64,000 nt of DNA from Streptomyces sp. CB01580 (GTDB taxonomy: Bacteria; Actinomycetota; Actinomycetes; Streptomycetales; Streptomycetaceae). A model generated the notes under the pieces. It had not been told where the DNA came from, ran no database searches, and was given only the letters and a program-made list of their open reading frames with translations. The stretch spans positions 468,332 through 532,331 of the forward strand of contig NZ_LIXJ01000003.1 in the NCBI RefSeq assembly GCF_001905795.1, given 5' to 3'. A program made the position numbers and the translations under genes. Shown in pieces: positions 44,295 to 52,407 of the stretch (position 1 is its first letter; the number at the start of each line of letters is the position of its first letter).

Positions 44295-44717
44295 ATGACG
44301 TCGCACAAGACCGCCCAGACGATGAAGCCCGCGACCGCGGCGAAGAAGCTGGGCGTGTACCTCGAGGCCACCCCCGCCGCGTTCCGGGAGGGTGTCGTCT
44401 CGCGCACCGAACTGAACGCGCTGCAGTCCGATCCGCCCGAGTGGCTGCGCGAGCTGCGACGCAACGGCCCGCACCCCCGTCCCGTGGTCGCGGCGAAGCT
44501 GGGGGTCTCCATCTCGGGTCTCGCCCGCGGCGGGATCACGGACGCGCTCACCACGGAGCAGATCGAGGAACTGAAGAAGGAGAACCCCGACTGGCTCCAG
44601 CGGGAGCGCACCACCCAGGCGGAGGTCCGGAAGGAAACGGTCCGCATCAAGGAGAAGCAGGCGCAGAAGGAGAAGCGCGCAAAGGACTCCGGACAAAGCG
44701 TCGACCCGCGCGACTGA
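44295..44717 (+). CDS. DUF5997 family protein
   Basis: Encodes 140 aa. I recognise DUF5997, a small actinobacterial family. Features are AAKKLGVYLEATPAAFREGVVSRTELNALQSDPPEWLRELRRNGPHPRPVVAAKLGVSISGLARGGI and a Lys/Glu-rich coiled tail (KETVRIKEKQAQKEKRAKD). The second block looks like a small helix-turn-helix, so DNA binding is possible. ATACCC precedes the ATG by a few bases with no ribosome site, hence probably leaderless. The divergent LysR-like gene is a recurring neighbour in actinobacteria. Confidence 0.8.
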   Translation: MTSHKTAQTMKPATAAKKLGVYLEATPAAFREGVVSRTELNALQSDPPEWLRELRRNGPHPRPVVAAKLGVSISGLARGGITDALTTEQIEELKKENPDWLQRERTTQAEVRKETVRIKEKQAQKEKRAKDSGQSVDPRD

Positions 44718-44726
44718 CTCCCGCGC

Positions 44727-44754
44727 CTCGCGGCGGCCCCCGGGCCGTCGCGAG
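44727..44754 (+). terminator. Hairpin after DUF5997
   Basis: CTCGCGGCGGCCC-CC-GGGCCGTCGCGAG, 13 pairs counting one G-T, 10 bp after the stop. Confidence 0.65.
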
Positions 44755-44799
44755 GGAGCTTGCCACCCCTCAAGGGCCCATTTGGCATACCATCCCTCC

Positions 44800-45987
44800 A
44801 TGGCCCTTGCGACTCTGGTGAACGTCCGCCCCTGGGGCGCCGAACCCGTGGACATCGTGATGTCCGGGGCCGCGATCGAGGCCGTGGTGCCCGCGGGCCG
44901 GGCGAGCGTCGGCGGCGAACGCATCGACGGCGGCGGGCTCCTGGCACTGCCCGGCTTCATCAACGCACACGCCCATGTGGACAAGAGCTGGTGGGGGCAG
45001 CCCTGGGTCCCGTACGGCGGCGAGGCCACGACGCAGGGACGCATCGCTCACGAACGCGCGACGCGTGACGGACTTGGTATCCCGAACGCGGCCTCGGCCA
45101 CGGCGGTGCTCCGCGAGTTCCTCCGGCACGGCACGACGGCGGTACGCAGCCACGTGGACGTCGACCTCGGTGTCGGGCTGCGCGGGATCGAGACCGTTCG
45201 CGAGGCGGTGGACTCCCTCGGCGGTGCCATCGAGGTGGAGATCGTCGCGTTCCCGCAGGACGGCGTGGTCCGCCGTCCCGGGGTGCTGGATCTGCTCGAC
45301 CGCGCGGCCTCGGCCGGAGCGACGAGCATCGGCGGCATCGACCCCGCGTCCGTCGACCGTGATCCCGTGGCACAGCTCGACGGACTGTTCGCGGTCGCGG
45401 AGCGGCGTGACGTGGGCCTCGACATCCATCTGCACGACGGCGGGGAGCTCGGCGCGTTCCAGTTCGAGCTCATCATCGACCGCACCCGGCGCTCCGGGCT
45501 CCACGGCAGGGTGACGATCTCCCACGGCTTCGCCCTCGGGGAGCTCCCGGCGGAGCGCCGGCAGGACCTGCTCGACGGCTGCGCGGAGACCGGCATCGCC
45601 TGGACGACCGTGGCCCCGCCCCGCACCGCGCCGCTCCCCTGGCTCGGGATGCGGGAACGCGGCATCCCGCTCGGTCTCGGCACCGACGGAATCCGCGATC
45701 TGTGGTCGCCCTACGGCGACGGCGACCTGCTGCGCGTCGCGCTCGGCTTCGCACGGCTCCACGGCCTGCGCACCGACGAGGACCTCGTCCACGCGGTGGA
45801 GCTGGCCTCCACCCGCGCGGCCGGGTTCGTCCATCGAGCGGTCCACGACCTCGTCGCGGGGGCACGCGCGGACATCGTCCTGGTCGACGCCGAGAACACG
45901 CAGGACGCCCTCGTCCGCGCGCCGCGCCGACAGCTCGTGATCTCCGGCGGCCGAGTGGTCGTGCGCGACGGCGAGCTGCGGGTCTGA
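44800..45987 (+). CDS. Amidohydrolase, cytosine-deaminase-like
   Basis: Encodes 395 aa. The metal ligands follow the cytosine-deaminase branch: HAHVDKSW (His57, His59), DIHLHDGG, TISHGFALG and the catalytic Asp in GLGTDGIRDLWSPYGDGD. The N- and C-terminal beta-strands (TLVNVRPWG, RRQLVISGGRVVVRDG) form the small sandwich domain. It would deaminate a cytosine-like or related heterocycle; the exact substrate is unknown. ATG at 44800 follows CATACCAT closely, without a ribosome site, so it may be leaderless. Confidence 0.85.
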   Translation: MALATLVNVRPWGAEPVDIVMSGAAIEAVVPAGRASVGGERIDGGGLLALPGFINAHAHVDKSWWGQPWVPYGGEATTQGRIAHERATRDGLGIPNAASATAVLREFLRHGTTAVRSHVDVDLGVGLRGIETVREAVDSLGGAIEVEIVAFPQDGVVRRPGVLDLLDRAASAGATSIGGIDPASVDRDPVAQLDGLFAVAERRDVGLDIHLHDGGELGAFQFELIIDRTRRSGLHGRVTISHGFALGELPAERRQDLLDGCAETGIAWTTVAPPRTAPLPWLGMRERGIPLGLGTDGIRDLWSPYGDGDLLRVALGFARLHGLRTDEDLVHAVELASTRAAGFVHRAVHDLVAGARADIVLVDAENTQDALVRAPRRQLVISGGRVVVRDGELRV

Positions 45988-46012
45988 CGTTCCCGGAAGG
46001 GCGCGGGTGCCG

Positions 46013-46258
46013 ACGCCCGGGCGAGGCGCCCTTGAGCAGAAAGCCGGACGCTCCGGCGCGCAGCGCCTCGTACACGTACTCGTCGAGGTCGAAGGTGGTC
46101 AGGACGAGCACCCGGTGGCGGACGACGACGCGGTGACGCGTCGGGTCGCCTCGATGCCGCGGACCCCGGGCATCCGTATGTCCATCAGTACGACGTCGGG
46201 GGCCAGTTCAGCGGCCTTGGCGACGGCGTCGGCACCGTCCACGGCCTGCCCGACGAGC
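46013..46258 (-). pseudogene. Remnant of a NarL-type response regulator
   Basis: Only the middle of the receiver domain remains. GQAVDGADAVAKAAELAPDVVLMDIRMPGVRGIEATRRV includes the phospho-accepting Asp. At about 46116 one base is missing (GCCACC-GGGTGC), after which the next frame continues VLVLTTFDLDEYVYEALRAGASGFLLKGASPG with the switch Lys. There is no N-terminus, no output HTH and no start codon. It matches the class of regulator that pairs with the kind of kinase broken at 30323-31244, though the two are 15 kb apart. Confidence 0.8.
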
Positions 46259-46267
46259 TACGCGTAC

Positions 46268-46308
46268 GCTCCCGGTCCTGCGCCCCCGAGGGGTACCGGA
46301 CCGGGAGC
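46268..46308 (-). terminator. Hairpin after the methyltransferase gene
   Basis: GCTCCCGGTCC (46268-46278) pairs perfectly with GGACCGGGAGC (46298-46308), 36 bp past the methyltransferase stop. Confidence 0.6.
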
Positions 46309-46344
46309 GAGGACCGCGGTGCCCGGAGCGGGCCACCGGGGAGG

Positions 46345-47133
46345 TCAGGGCTTGCGCGCCACTCCGGCGTACATGTTCGTCGTGGTGGCGGGCGGTTCCT
46401 CGCCTGCCGGAGGCCGCCACGAGGTCATCGGCACGACACCGGGATCCACCAGGTCCAATCCGGTGAACAGCCCCTCGACCTCCGCCCGGTCGCGCAGGTG
46501 CATGGGGATGCCGCGCTCGGTGTACTCGCGCGCGAGGGCCTCCGAACCCGGCGCGAGATCGGCCGTGGCGAGCGTGATCGCCAGATGGCTTCCGGGTGCG
46601 AGCGGTTCCATCAGCGTCTCGACCAGGCCCTGTGCGTCCGCGACGAACTGGAGCATCGCGATGACCGTCACCGCGACCGGCCGCGTCAGGTCGAGGGTCC
46701 GGTGGAGGACCTGATCGGCCAGGAGGGCGCCGGGGGCGTTCATGTCGCTCTGGATGTACGCGGTCCGGCCCTCGGGGGTGCTGCGCATCAGTGCGTCGGC
46801 GTGCGCGAGGACGACCGGGTCGTTGTCGACGTAGACGATCCGCGCCTCGGGGGCCACGCCCTGCACGACCTGGTGCAGGTTGGGTTCGGTCGGGATGCCG
46901 GTGCCGATGTCGAGGAACTGGCGCATCCCGGCCTCCGTCGCCAGCCAGTGCGCCATGCGGCGCATCGCCGCCCGGTTCGCCAGCATGCTCGTGCGCAGAC
47001 CGGGCCAGGCCCTCAACGAGGCCTCGGCCGCCAGGCGGTCCACCTCGTAGTGGTCCTTGCCGCCCAGAATGCAGTCGTACACCCGTGCCGAATGGGCCCG
47101 GCCGCCGACCCGTTCGGTCTCCCGCTGGTTCAT
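46345..47133 (-). CDS. SAM-dependent methyltransferase (DUF574/Methyltransf_19 type)
   Basis: Encodes 262 aa. The family signature is complete: ARVYDCILGGKDHYEVDRLAAE near the N-terminus, NRAAMRRMAHWLATEAGMRQFLDIGTGIPTEPNLHQV (SAM site), RIVYVDNDPVVLAHADAL, and VTVIAMLQFVAD. This family is very expanded in Streptomyces and its substrates are mostly unknown. The ATG at 47131-47133 lies just after GGTGGAG. A lone gene with a hairpin downstream. Confidence 0.87.
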   Translation of the reverse strand: MNQRETERVGGRAHSARVYDCILGGKDHYEVDRLAAEASLRAWPGLRTSMLANRAAMRRMAHWLATEAGMRQFLDIGTGIPTEPNLHQVVQGVAPEARIVYVDNDPVVLAHADALMRSTPEGRTAYIQSDMNAPGALLADQVLHRTLDLTRPVAVTVIAMLQFVADAQGLVETLMEPLAPGSHLAITLATADLAPGSEALAREYTERGIPMHLRDRAEVEGLFTGLDLVDPGVVPMTSWRPPAGEEPPATTTNMYAGVARKP

Positions 47134-47237
47134 GCTCCACCGCCTGGTTCGTCGTCGTTCTCCGCGCCCGAGTCGGCGCGGCGGGCGCGGCCCGCTCGGG
47201 TGCGGGCCGTGCTCACGTGTCGGTCGCAACCCGTGAC

Positions 47238-48203
47238 TCAGGAATAGAAGTTGCGCTGCCACCGGTGCCGGGACAGCACGGCGAGCTGCGCCGCGGTGAG
47301 CGAACGCCCGTCGCTGACGGCCGTGTTGCGCTCGACGTTGCGCACGCTGCGCATGCCGGGGATGACGGTGGAGACCTCGGGCGAACTCAGCACGAACCGC
47401 AGGGCGCACTCGGCGATCCCGTCCGTCGCGACACCGAGGTCGGCGGCGATCGCGGCCACGCGCCGTTCGACCTGTGCCGGGCGGTCGTCGCGGAAGTACC
47501 GCCCGCGCCAGTCCCCTTCGGGGAACGTCGTGCCCGCGGTGATGCGACCGGTCAGACCGCCCTCGTCGAGCGGCACCCGGACGATCACGCCGACGCCGTG
47601 TTCCGCGCAGGCCGGCAGCAGCTCGTCGGCCGGTGCCTGGTCGAAGACGTTGTAGATGACCTGCACACTGTCCACGGCGCCGCTGCGTACGAGCGCGAGC
47701 GCGCTGTCGGGCCGGTGGTCGTTGACGGAGACGCCGAACAGGCGGATCTTTCCCTCCTGTTTGAGCGTGGTGATCGTCTCCAGCCAGTCGCCGCGGCCGA
47801 CCCAGTCGTCGCTCCAGACGTGGAACTGCAGCACGTCGAAGTGGTCCAGCCCGGATACGCGCAGACTGGTCTCCAGGCTCTCGCGGATGTGCTCGCCCGG
47901 GAACGTCTCGGCCGGATCGACGCCCTCGGGGGCCGGCCACATCTGGTTCTTCGGCGGCACCTTGGTGGCGACGAGCACCTCGTCGCCGGACCGTTCACGC
48001 ACGACCCGGCCCACGATCCGTTCGCTCTCGCCGTAACCCCGGGCGGTGTCCACGAAATTGACGCCGAGTTCGACGGCGCGGTGCAGGGCGCGCACGGACT
48101 CGCTCTCCGTGGCCCCCACCCAGGCGGACTCGCCGATGCCCCAGGCGCCGTAACCGATCTCGGACACCGACAGCCCACTGCGTCCCAGCGCGCGACAGCG
48201 CAC
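47238..48203 (-). CDS. Aldo/keto reductase
   Basis: Encodes 321 aa. It reads LGRSGLSVSEIGYGAWGIG, VNFVDTARGYGESERIVGRVV with catalytic Asp and Tyr, VLVATKVPP with the Lys, and VLQFHVW with His. The cofactor end is VSTVIPGMRSVRNVERN. It reduces aldehydes or ketones with NADPH; substrate unknown. AGGAGG lies six bases before the GTG. It lies downstream of the transketolase gene but 392 bp away. Confidence 0.87.
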   Translation of the reverse strand: MRCRALGRSGLSVSEIGYGAWGIGESAWVGATESESVRALHRAVELGVNFVDTARGYGESERIVGRVVRERSGDEVLVATKVPPKNQMWPAPEGVDPAETFPGEHIRESLETSLRVSGLDHFDVLQFHVWSDDWVGRGDWLETITTLKQEGKIRLFGVSVNDHRPDSALALVRSGAVDSVQVIYNVFDQAPADELLPACAEHGVGVIVRVPLDEGGLTGRITAGTTFPEGDWRGRYFRDDRPAQVERRVAAIAADLGVATDGIAECALRFVLSSPEVSTVIPGMRSVRNVERNTAVSDGRSLTAAQLAVLSRHRWQRNFYS

Positions 48204-48595
48204 AGTCGTCCTCCTCGTCGTCGTCCCCGTCCCGGCGGCGCCGTCGCGCTCGCCGGTCAATCCCACCAGACGATAAGCGACTTGGGGCGGATGTGACGGG
48301 TGGGTTTCGCGAAGACCGCCACCGCGGCGCGCCGCACGACGGACGCGCCGCGGTGGTGCACCGCTTCGTCGTTCCGTTCGTCCGTCGTCTCGATCATGAC
48401 GATCGCCTCCGGGCCCGATGCCGCGTCTTCCGTCGACGCGACGGCAGACCGCGTTGCGGTTTCCGGGAAAGGGCGGGTGGAAGGGGGCCATGGACGAGCA
48501 CTCCCCGATCGCCGCCACGCCGGCCCGGGCGGGCCCCCGCCTCAGGCGCATCCGCCGCCGCGTGCGAAAGCGGTCTCCCCGGCGCCGCGCCCCGT
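48204..48595. other. Gap with a 13-bp perfect hairpin
   Basis: No gene was recognised in 392 bp. CCACCGCGGCGCG (48319-48331) pairs perfectly with CGCGCCGCGGTGG (48344-48356). It may terminate the transketolase transcript, or lie in the leader of the aldo/keto reductase. Confidence 0.5.
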
Positions 48596-50482
48596 TCAGC
48601 CGCCGGCTCGACGGCCGGCGAGCTCCCGACCGATCCGCGCGATGTGGGTGCGGGAGATGCCAGCCGCGTCGAGCAGTTCGGCGCTGGTCCCGGAACCCGG
48701 CAGGTCGCGTACGGCGAGATGGGCGAACACCGGGGTCAGCCGCTGCGCGGCGAGCGCGGACAGCACGGCCTCGCCGATGCCCCCCTCGGGGTGGTGGTCC
48801 TCCGCGACGACCAGTGCTCCGGTGTCCCGGGCGGCGCGGGCGAGCGTGTCGAGGTCGACCGGCTTGACGGAGTACAGGTCGACGACGCGCGCGGGGACAC
48901 CGTCGGCGGCCAGCGCGTCCGCCGCGGCGAGGCATTCGTGGAGGGTGACGCCCGCGCCGACGAGGGTGACCCGGTCGGCGGGGCCGGAACGCAGGGTCTT
49001 GGAACCGCCGACGGGGAACGTCTCGTCGGGTGCGTAGAGGACGGGGTAGGCGCCCCGGGTGGTGCGCAGGTAGGAGATGCCGTCCAGGTAGGCCATGGCG
49101 GCGGTCAGGGCGGCGGTGGACGTGGCGTCGGAGGGGTAGAGCACGGTGGAGCCGTGGACGGCGCGCATCATGGCGAGATCCTCCAGACCCATCTGGGAGG
49201 GCCCGTCGGCACCGATCTCGACCCCGCAGTGGGTTCCGCACAGGCTCATCGAGATCCCGGAGACGGCCGCCATGCGGATGAAGTCGTGGGCCCGGGTGAG
49301 GAAGGCGGCGAAGGTGGTGGCGTAGGGACGGTAGCCGCGCGCGGCCATGCCGACCGCGGAGGCGATCATCTGCTGTTCGGCGATGTAGGTCTGAAAGTAC
49401 CGTTCGGGGTGGGCCTTGCCGAAGTCCTCCGCGTGGGTGGAGTTGCCCACCTCGGCGTCCAGGGCCACGATGTCGGGCCGGTCGCCGACCGCGGCGAGCG
49501 CCTTGCCGAAGGCCACGCGGGTCGCGACGGTCTCGCCGGTCCGGAACTGCGGCAGCACGACCCGCACCGGGGCGGGCGGGGCGACCGTGGGGGCCGCGGG
49601 CGGCCGGTGGCCGCGCGCGGTGAGGTGGCGTACGCCGCCGAGTTCGGCGACGGCACGGGCGGCGAGGTCGTCGGGCAGCGCCTTGCCGTGCCAGCCCTCC
49701 GCGTCCGCGATCTCGAAGACGCCCTGGCCCTTGACGGTGCGGGCGACGACGACGGTGGGGGCCTGCCCGTCGCGCGCGGTGGTCAGGGCCTCGTCGACGG
49801 CCGCGAGATCGTGGCCGTCGACGACGAGGGCGCGGCAGCCGAACGCCTCGGCGCGGCGGGCGTAGGCGCCGGTGTCCCATCCCAGCTCCGTGGGACCGCG
49901 CTGGCCGAGCCGGTTGACGTCGATGATCGCGACGAAGTTGGCCAGACGGTGGCGGCCCGCCTTGTCCAGGGCCTCCCACACCGAGCCCTCGGTCATCTCG
50001 CTGTCGCCGCACAGGACCCACACGTGGTACGGCTCGTGCTCCAGGTCGCGTCCGGCGAGCGCGATGCCGACCCCGTACGCGATGCCCTGGCCCAGCGATC
50101 CGGTGGCCGCGTCCACCCAGGGCAGCACCGGAGTGGGATGCCCCTGGAGGCGGGAGCCGGCGCGGCGGTAGGTGGTCATCAGCTCCTCCTCGCCGATCGC
50201 GCCGACGGCGAGGAACATCGCGTACAGCAGGGGCGAGGCGTGCCCCTTGGAGAAGATCAGGTGGTCGTTGGCGGGATTGTGCGGGTGCTGCCAGTCGTAG
50301 CGCAGATGGCGGGTCATGAGGACGGCCATCAGGTCGGCGGCGGACAGGCTGGAGGTCGGGTGCCCGGAACCGGCGAAGGTGCTGGAGCGGACGGAGTCCA
50401 CGCGCAGTTGCTGGGCCAGTTCGAAGACCTCGTCCAGGCCGCTGTCGGGTCCGAGGGCGGTGCGGGTGTTCTCGGCCGTCAT
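48596..50482 (-). CDS. Transketolase
   Basis: Encodes 628 aa, close to the usual transketolase length. TPP-dependent transfer of a two-carbon unit in the pentose phosphate pathway is the expected reaction. The TPP domain shows GSGHPTSSLSAADLMAVL, SKGHASPLLYA, LPWVDAATGSLGQGIAYGVGIAL and the cofactor motif CGDSEMTEGSVWEALDKAG. The pyrimidine domain has VALDAEVGNSTHAEDF and EQQMIASAVGMAARGYRPYATTFAAFL. The C-terminal domain follows. ATG 50482 with GGAGG five bases upstream was chosen over GTG one codon earlier. It is probably a secondary isozyme, as no other sugar-phosphate gene is nearby. Confidence 0.9.
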   Translation of the reverse strand: MTAENTRTALGPDSGLDEVFELAQQLRVDSVRSSTFAGSGHPTSSLSAADLMAVLMTRHLRYDWQHPHNPANDHLIFSKGHASPLLYAMFLAVGAIGEEELMTTYRRAGSRLQGHPTPVLPWVDAATGSLGQGIAYGVGIALAGRDLEHEPYHVWVLCGDSEMTEGSVWEALDKAGRHRLANFVAIIDVNRLGQRGPTELGWDTGAYARRAEAFGCRALVVDGHDLAAVDEALTTARDGQAPTVVVARTVKGQGVFEIADAEGWHGKALPDDLAARAVAELGGVRHLTARGHRPPAAPTVAPPAPVRVVLPQFRTGETVATRVAFGKALAAVGDRPDIVALDAEVGNSTHAEDFGKAHPERYFQTYIAEQQMIASAVGMAARGYRPYATTFAAFLTRAHDFIRMAAVSGISMSLCGTHCGVEIGADGPSQMGLEDLAMMRAVHGSTVLYPSDATSTAALTAAMAYLDGISYLRTTRGAYPVLYAPDETFPVGGSKTLRSGPADRVTLVGAGVTLHECLAAADALAADGVPARVVDLYSVKPVDLDTLARAARDTGALVVAEDHHPEGGIGEAVLSALAAQRLTPVFAHLAVRDLPGSGTSAELLDAAGISRTHIARIGRELAGRRAGG

Positions 50483-50613
50483 CACGGCCTCCTCTCGTCC
50501 GGTCCTCCGCTTCCCGTCCGCCGCCTCCCGACGGTCCGGTTCCGCGTTCCGGGCGTTCCACGGCCGTCGGCGCGCGGCCACGGGGCGGCGCGCCCGGGAG
50601 CGGCGCGGCACAG

Positions 50614-50634
50614 CGGGGCACGCACCGTGCCCCG
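50614..50634 (-). terminator. Hairpin between the hydrolase and transketolase genes
   Basis: CGGGGCACG-CAC-CGTGCCCCG, a perfect 9-bp stem with a 3-base loop. Confidence 0.5.
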
Positions 50635-50670
50635 TGCCGACCGTATGTCCCGGGCGCGCGGGCCGCGATT

Positions 50671-50797
50671 CAGAACCTGCCGGGTGCCCTCGGGCCGGAA
50701 ACCGGACGCGGCACGGCGCATGCGGTGCCAAGGCGCCGGAAACGTGCGTGCCGGGGTGTGGCCGCACCGGTCACAGGTCCCCCGACAGGCTCTCAGG
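50671..50797. mobile_element. Shortened, diverged copy of the palindromic repeat at 10471
   Basis: On the minus strand it starts CCTGAGAGCCTGTCGGGGGA, nearly identical to the full copy, continues with GGCACGCACG and TTCCGGCG, then jumps to the opposite arm (GCGCCTTGGCACCGC, GCACCCGGCAGGTTCTGA). About 40 bases of the apex found in the full copy are absent. The outer end overlaps the stop codon of the hydrolase gene, as in the first copy. Confidence 0.65.
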
Positions 50798-51563
50798 CGC
50801 GGGACGGTCCGACGGTGCGGTCCAGGAGGGCCAGCAGCGCGGTCCAGTGGCGTTCGTCCGCGTCGCGGTCGTACGCGGCGGTGTCCGCCTGGGTGAATCC
50901 GTGCCGTGCCCCGGCGTAGATCTCGCCTCGATGGCGCACGCCCGCCGCGGTGAGGGCCTCGTCGAGGCGGGCGACCTGCTCGGGCGGCAGCGCGGGGTCC
51001 TCGTCGGCGTGGCCGAAGTACAGCTCCGCGGTGATCCGGTCGGCGAGCAGATGGGGGCTGTCGGCGGACTCGGTGGCCAGCTGCGCGCCGTGGAAGCCGG
51101 CCGCGGCCGCGATCCGGTCCGGGTAGGTGCCCGCGGTGCGCAGGGCGAGGCCGGCGCCCATGCAGTACCCCGTGACGGCGACGGGCCCGTCGGCGGCCGC
51201 GGGGCAGTCCGCCAGCCGGCTCAGGTAGGCGTCCGCGTCGCGCATCGCCAGGTCGGGGGTGAGCGAGCGCAGGATCGGCCCGAGGCGCTCGAAGATCTCC
51301 GGACGTGCGGCCGGATCGATGAAGTCGGGCAGCTCGACGACCGGGGCCCGGCCGTGGCGGTAGAAGACGTTGGGGACCAGGACGGTGTATCCGGCTCCGG
51401 CGAGACGGTCGGCCATGCTCCTGAGCCGGGGCCGGAGTCCGAAGGCGTCCATGTAGAGGAGGACCGCGGGATGCGGCACTCCGTCGTCCGGGTGGACCAG
51501 ATAGGCGTCGGCGATGCCGTCCGGTGCGGCGATGTCCACGGATGTCCCGTGCACGGCGGTCAT
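50793..51563 (-). CDS. Dienelactone hydrolase family protein
   Basis: Encodes 256 aa. The catalytic Cys is in VTGYCMGAGLALR (Cys134), the acid in FGHADEDPALPPEQV, and the His in YAGARHGFTQAD. Family members hydrolyse carboxymethylenebutenolides; many have wider esterase activity. It is cytosolic, without a signal peptide. The TGA stop lies within the end of the palindromic repeat. It is divergent from the DUF6221 gene across 290 bp. Confidence 0.88.
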   Translation of the reverse strand: MTAVHGTSVDIAAPDGIADAYLVHPDDGVPHPAVLLYMDAFGLRPRLRSMADRLAGAGYTVLVPNVFYRHGRAPVVELPDFIDPAARPEIFERLGPILRSLTPDLAMRDADAYLSRLADCPAAADGPVAVTGYCMGAGLALRTAGTYPDRIAAAAGFHGAQLATESADSPHLLADRITAELYFGHADEDPALPPEQVARLDEALTAAGVRHRGEIYAGARHGFTQADTAAYDRDADERHWTALLALLDRTVGPSRA

Positions 51564-51853
51564 GGGCGGTTCCCTTCACTTCTCGCTTGCGGCGGTTCTT
51601 CGTGCTCTCGGCGGTGCTTCCCGCTGGTGGCGGTTCTTCCCGGCCGTGGCGCCGGCCGGCGCGCGGGGACGGCCGGGCGGTAGGTGACCGGCGCCCCGGC
51701 GGGAGGGGACGGCACCGACCATGTCATGAGCACAGTTCCTGTCCCCCGACTCGGTATCGTCGAGCGGCAGCCTCGGTCGAAGAACAGTACTCGGGCGGAC
51801 AGCAGGTGCGGTTTCCGGCAGGGAACCAGGACGGTGAAGGATGCGGAACCCCG

Positions 51854-52252
51854 ATGACAGACAACTCCGACATGATCGAATTCGTTCGGGCGCGTCTCGC
51901 CGAGGAGGAGCGGATCGCCCAGGCGGCCGGCGGGGACACCTGGCGCTGCCCGTCCGGCATGTCCGGCGAGGTCCACGACCGGACCGGTGCCATCACGTTC
52001 AGCCTGCGCGGTCACGGTTTCGATCAGCACATCGCCCTCCAGGACCCCGCGCGCACCCGTCGTCGCATCGAGACGAGCAGGGTTCTCCTCAACGAGTACG
52101 CGGAGGTCGCCGACCAGGACACCGACCGTCCCGACCACGACTTCTCGTCCGGTCGCGCGGTCGGTCTCGGTTTCGCCGTGCGGCAGCTGGCCGCGGAACA
52201 CGCGGGCCACCCCGACTACCGGGCGAAGTGGCTGCCGCGGTTCATCCACTAG
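51854..52252 (+). CDS. DUF6221 family protein
   Basis: Encodes 132 aa. It begins MTDNSDMIEFVRARLAEEERIAQAAGGDTWRC and continues QHIALQDPARTRRRIETSRVLLNEY and FAVRQLAAEHAGHPDYRAKWLP, the DUF6221 pattern: small Streptomyces proteins with helices and a terminal W-LP motif. Function unknown. AAGGA lies 12 bases before the ATG, a poor distance. It precedes the monooxygenase gene by 155 bp. Confidence 0.72.
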   Translation: MTDNSDMIEFVRARLAEEERIAQAAGGDTWRCPSGMSGEVHDRTGAITFSLRGHGFDQHIALQDPARTRRRIETSRVLLNEYAEVADQDTDRPDHDFSSGRAVGLGFAVRQLAAEHAGHPDYRAKWLPRFIH

Positions 52253-52407
52253 GGCGTCAGCGAGGCCCCCGGGGGCGGCCGTCGTGTCCGGCGGCGGCCG
52301 TCCGCCGACCGGAACCACCGCTTCGCCGGGCAGTCGACCGGCGCCGCCGCGGGTATACGTCCCCTGTCATCACCGGCCCGGGGACTGCACCGGAGGGAGC
52401 GGCGGCC

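Noticed and set aside
48300..49037. Plus-strand open frame after the aldo/keto reductase
   Set aside because: No family features; most of it overlaps the transketolase gene on the other strand.
47238..50621. One large minus-strand gene spanning the aldo/keto reductase and the transketolase region
   Set aside because: The reductase starts at GTG 48203 with a strong ribosome site; the part upstream of it is out of frame with the transketolase and reads as random Arg/Pro-rich sequence.
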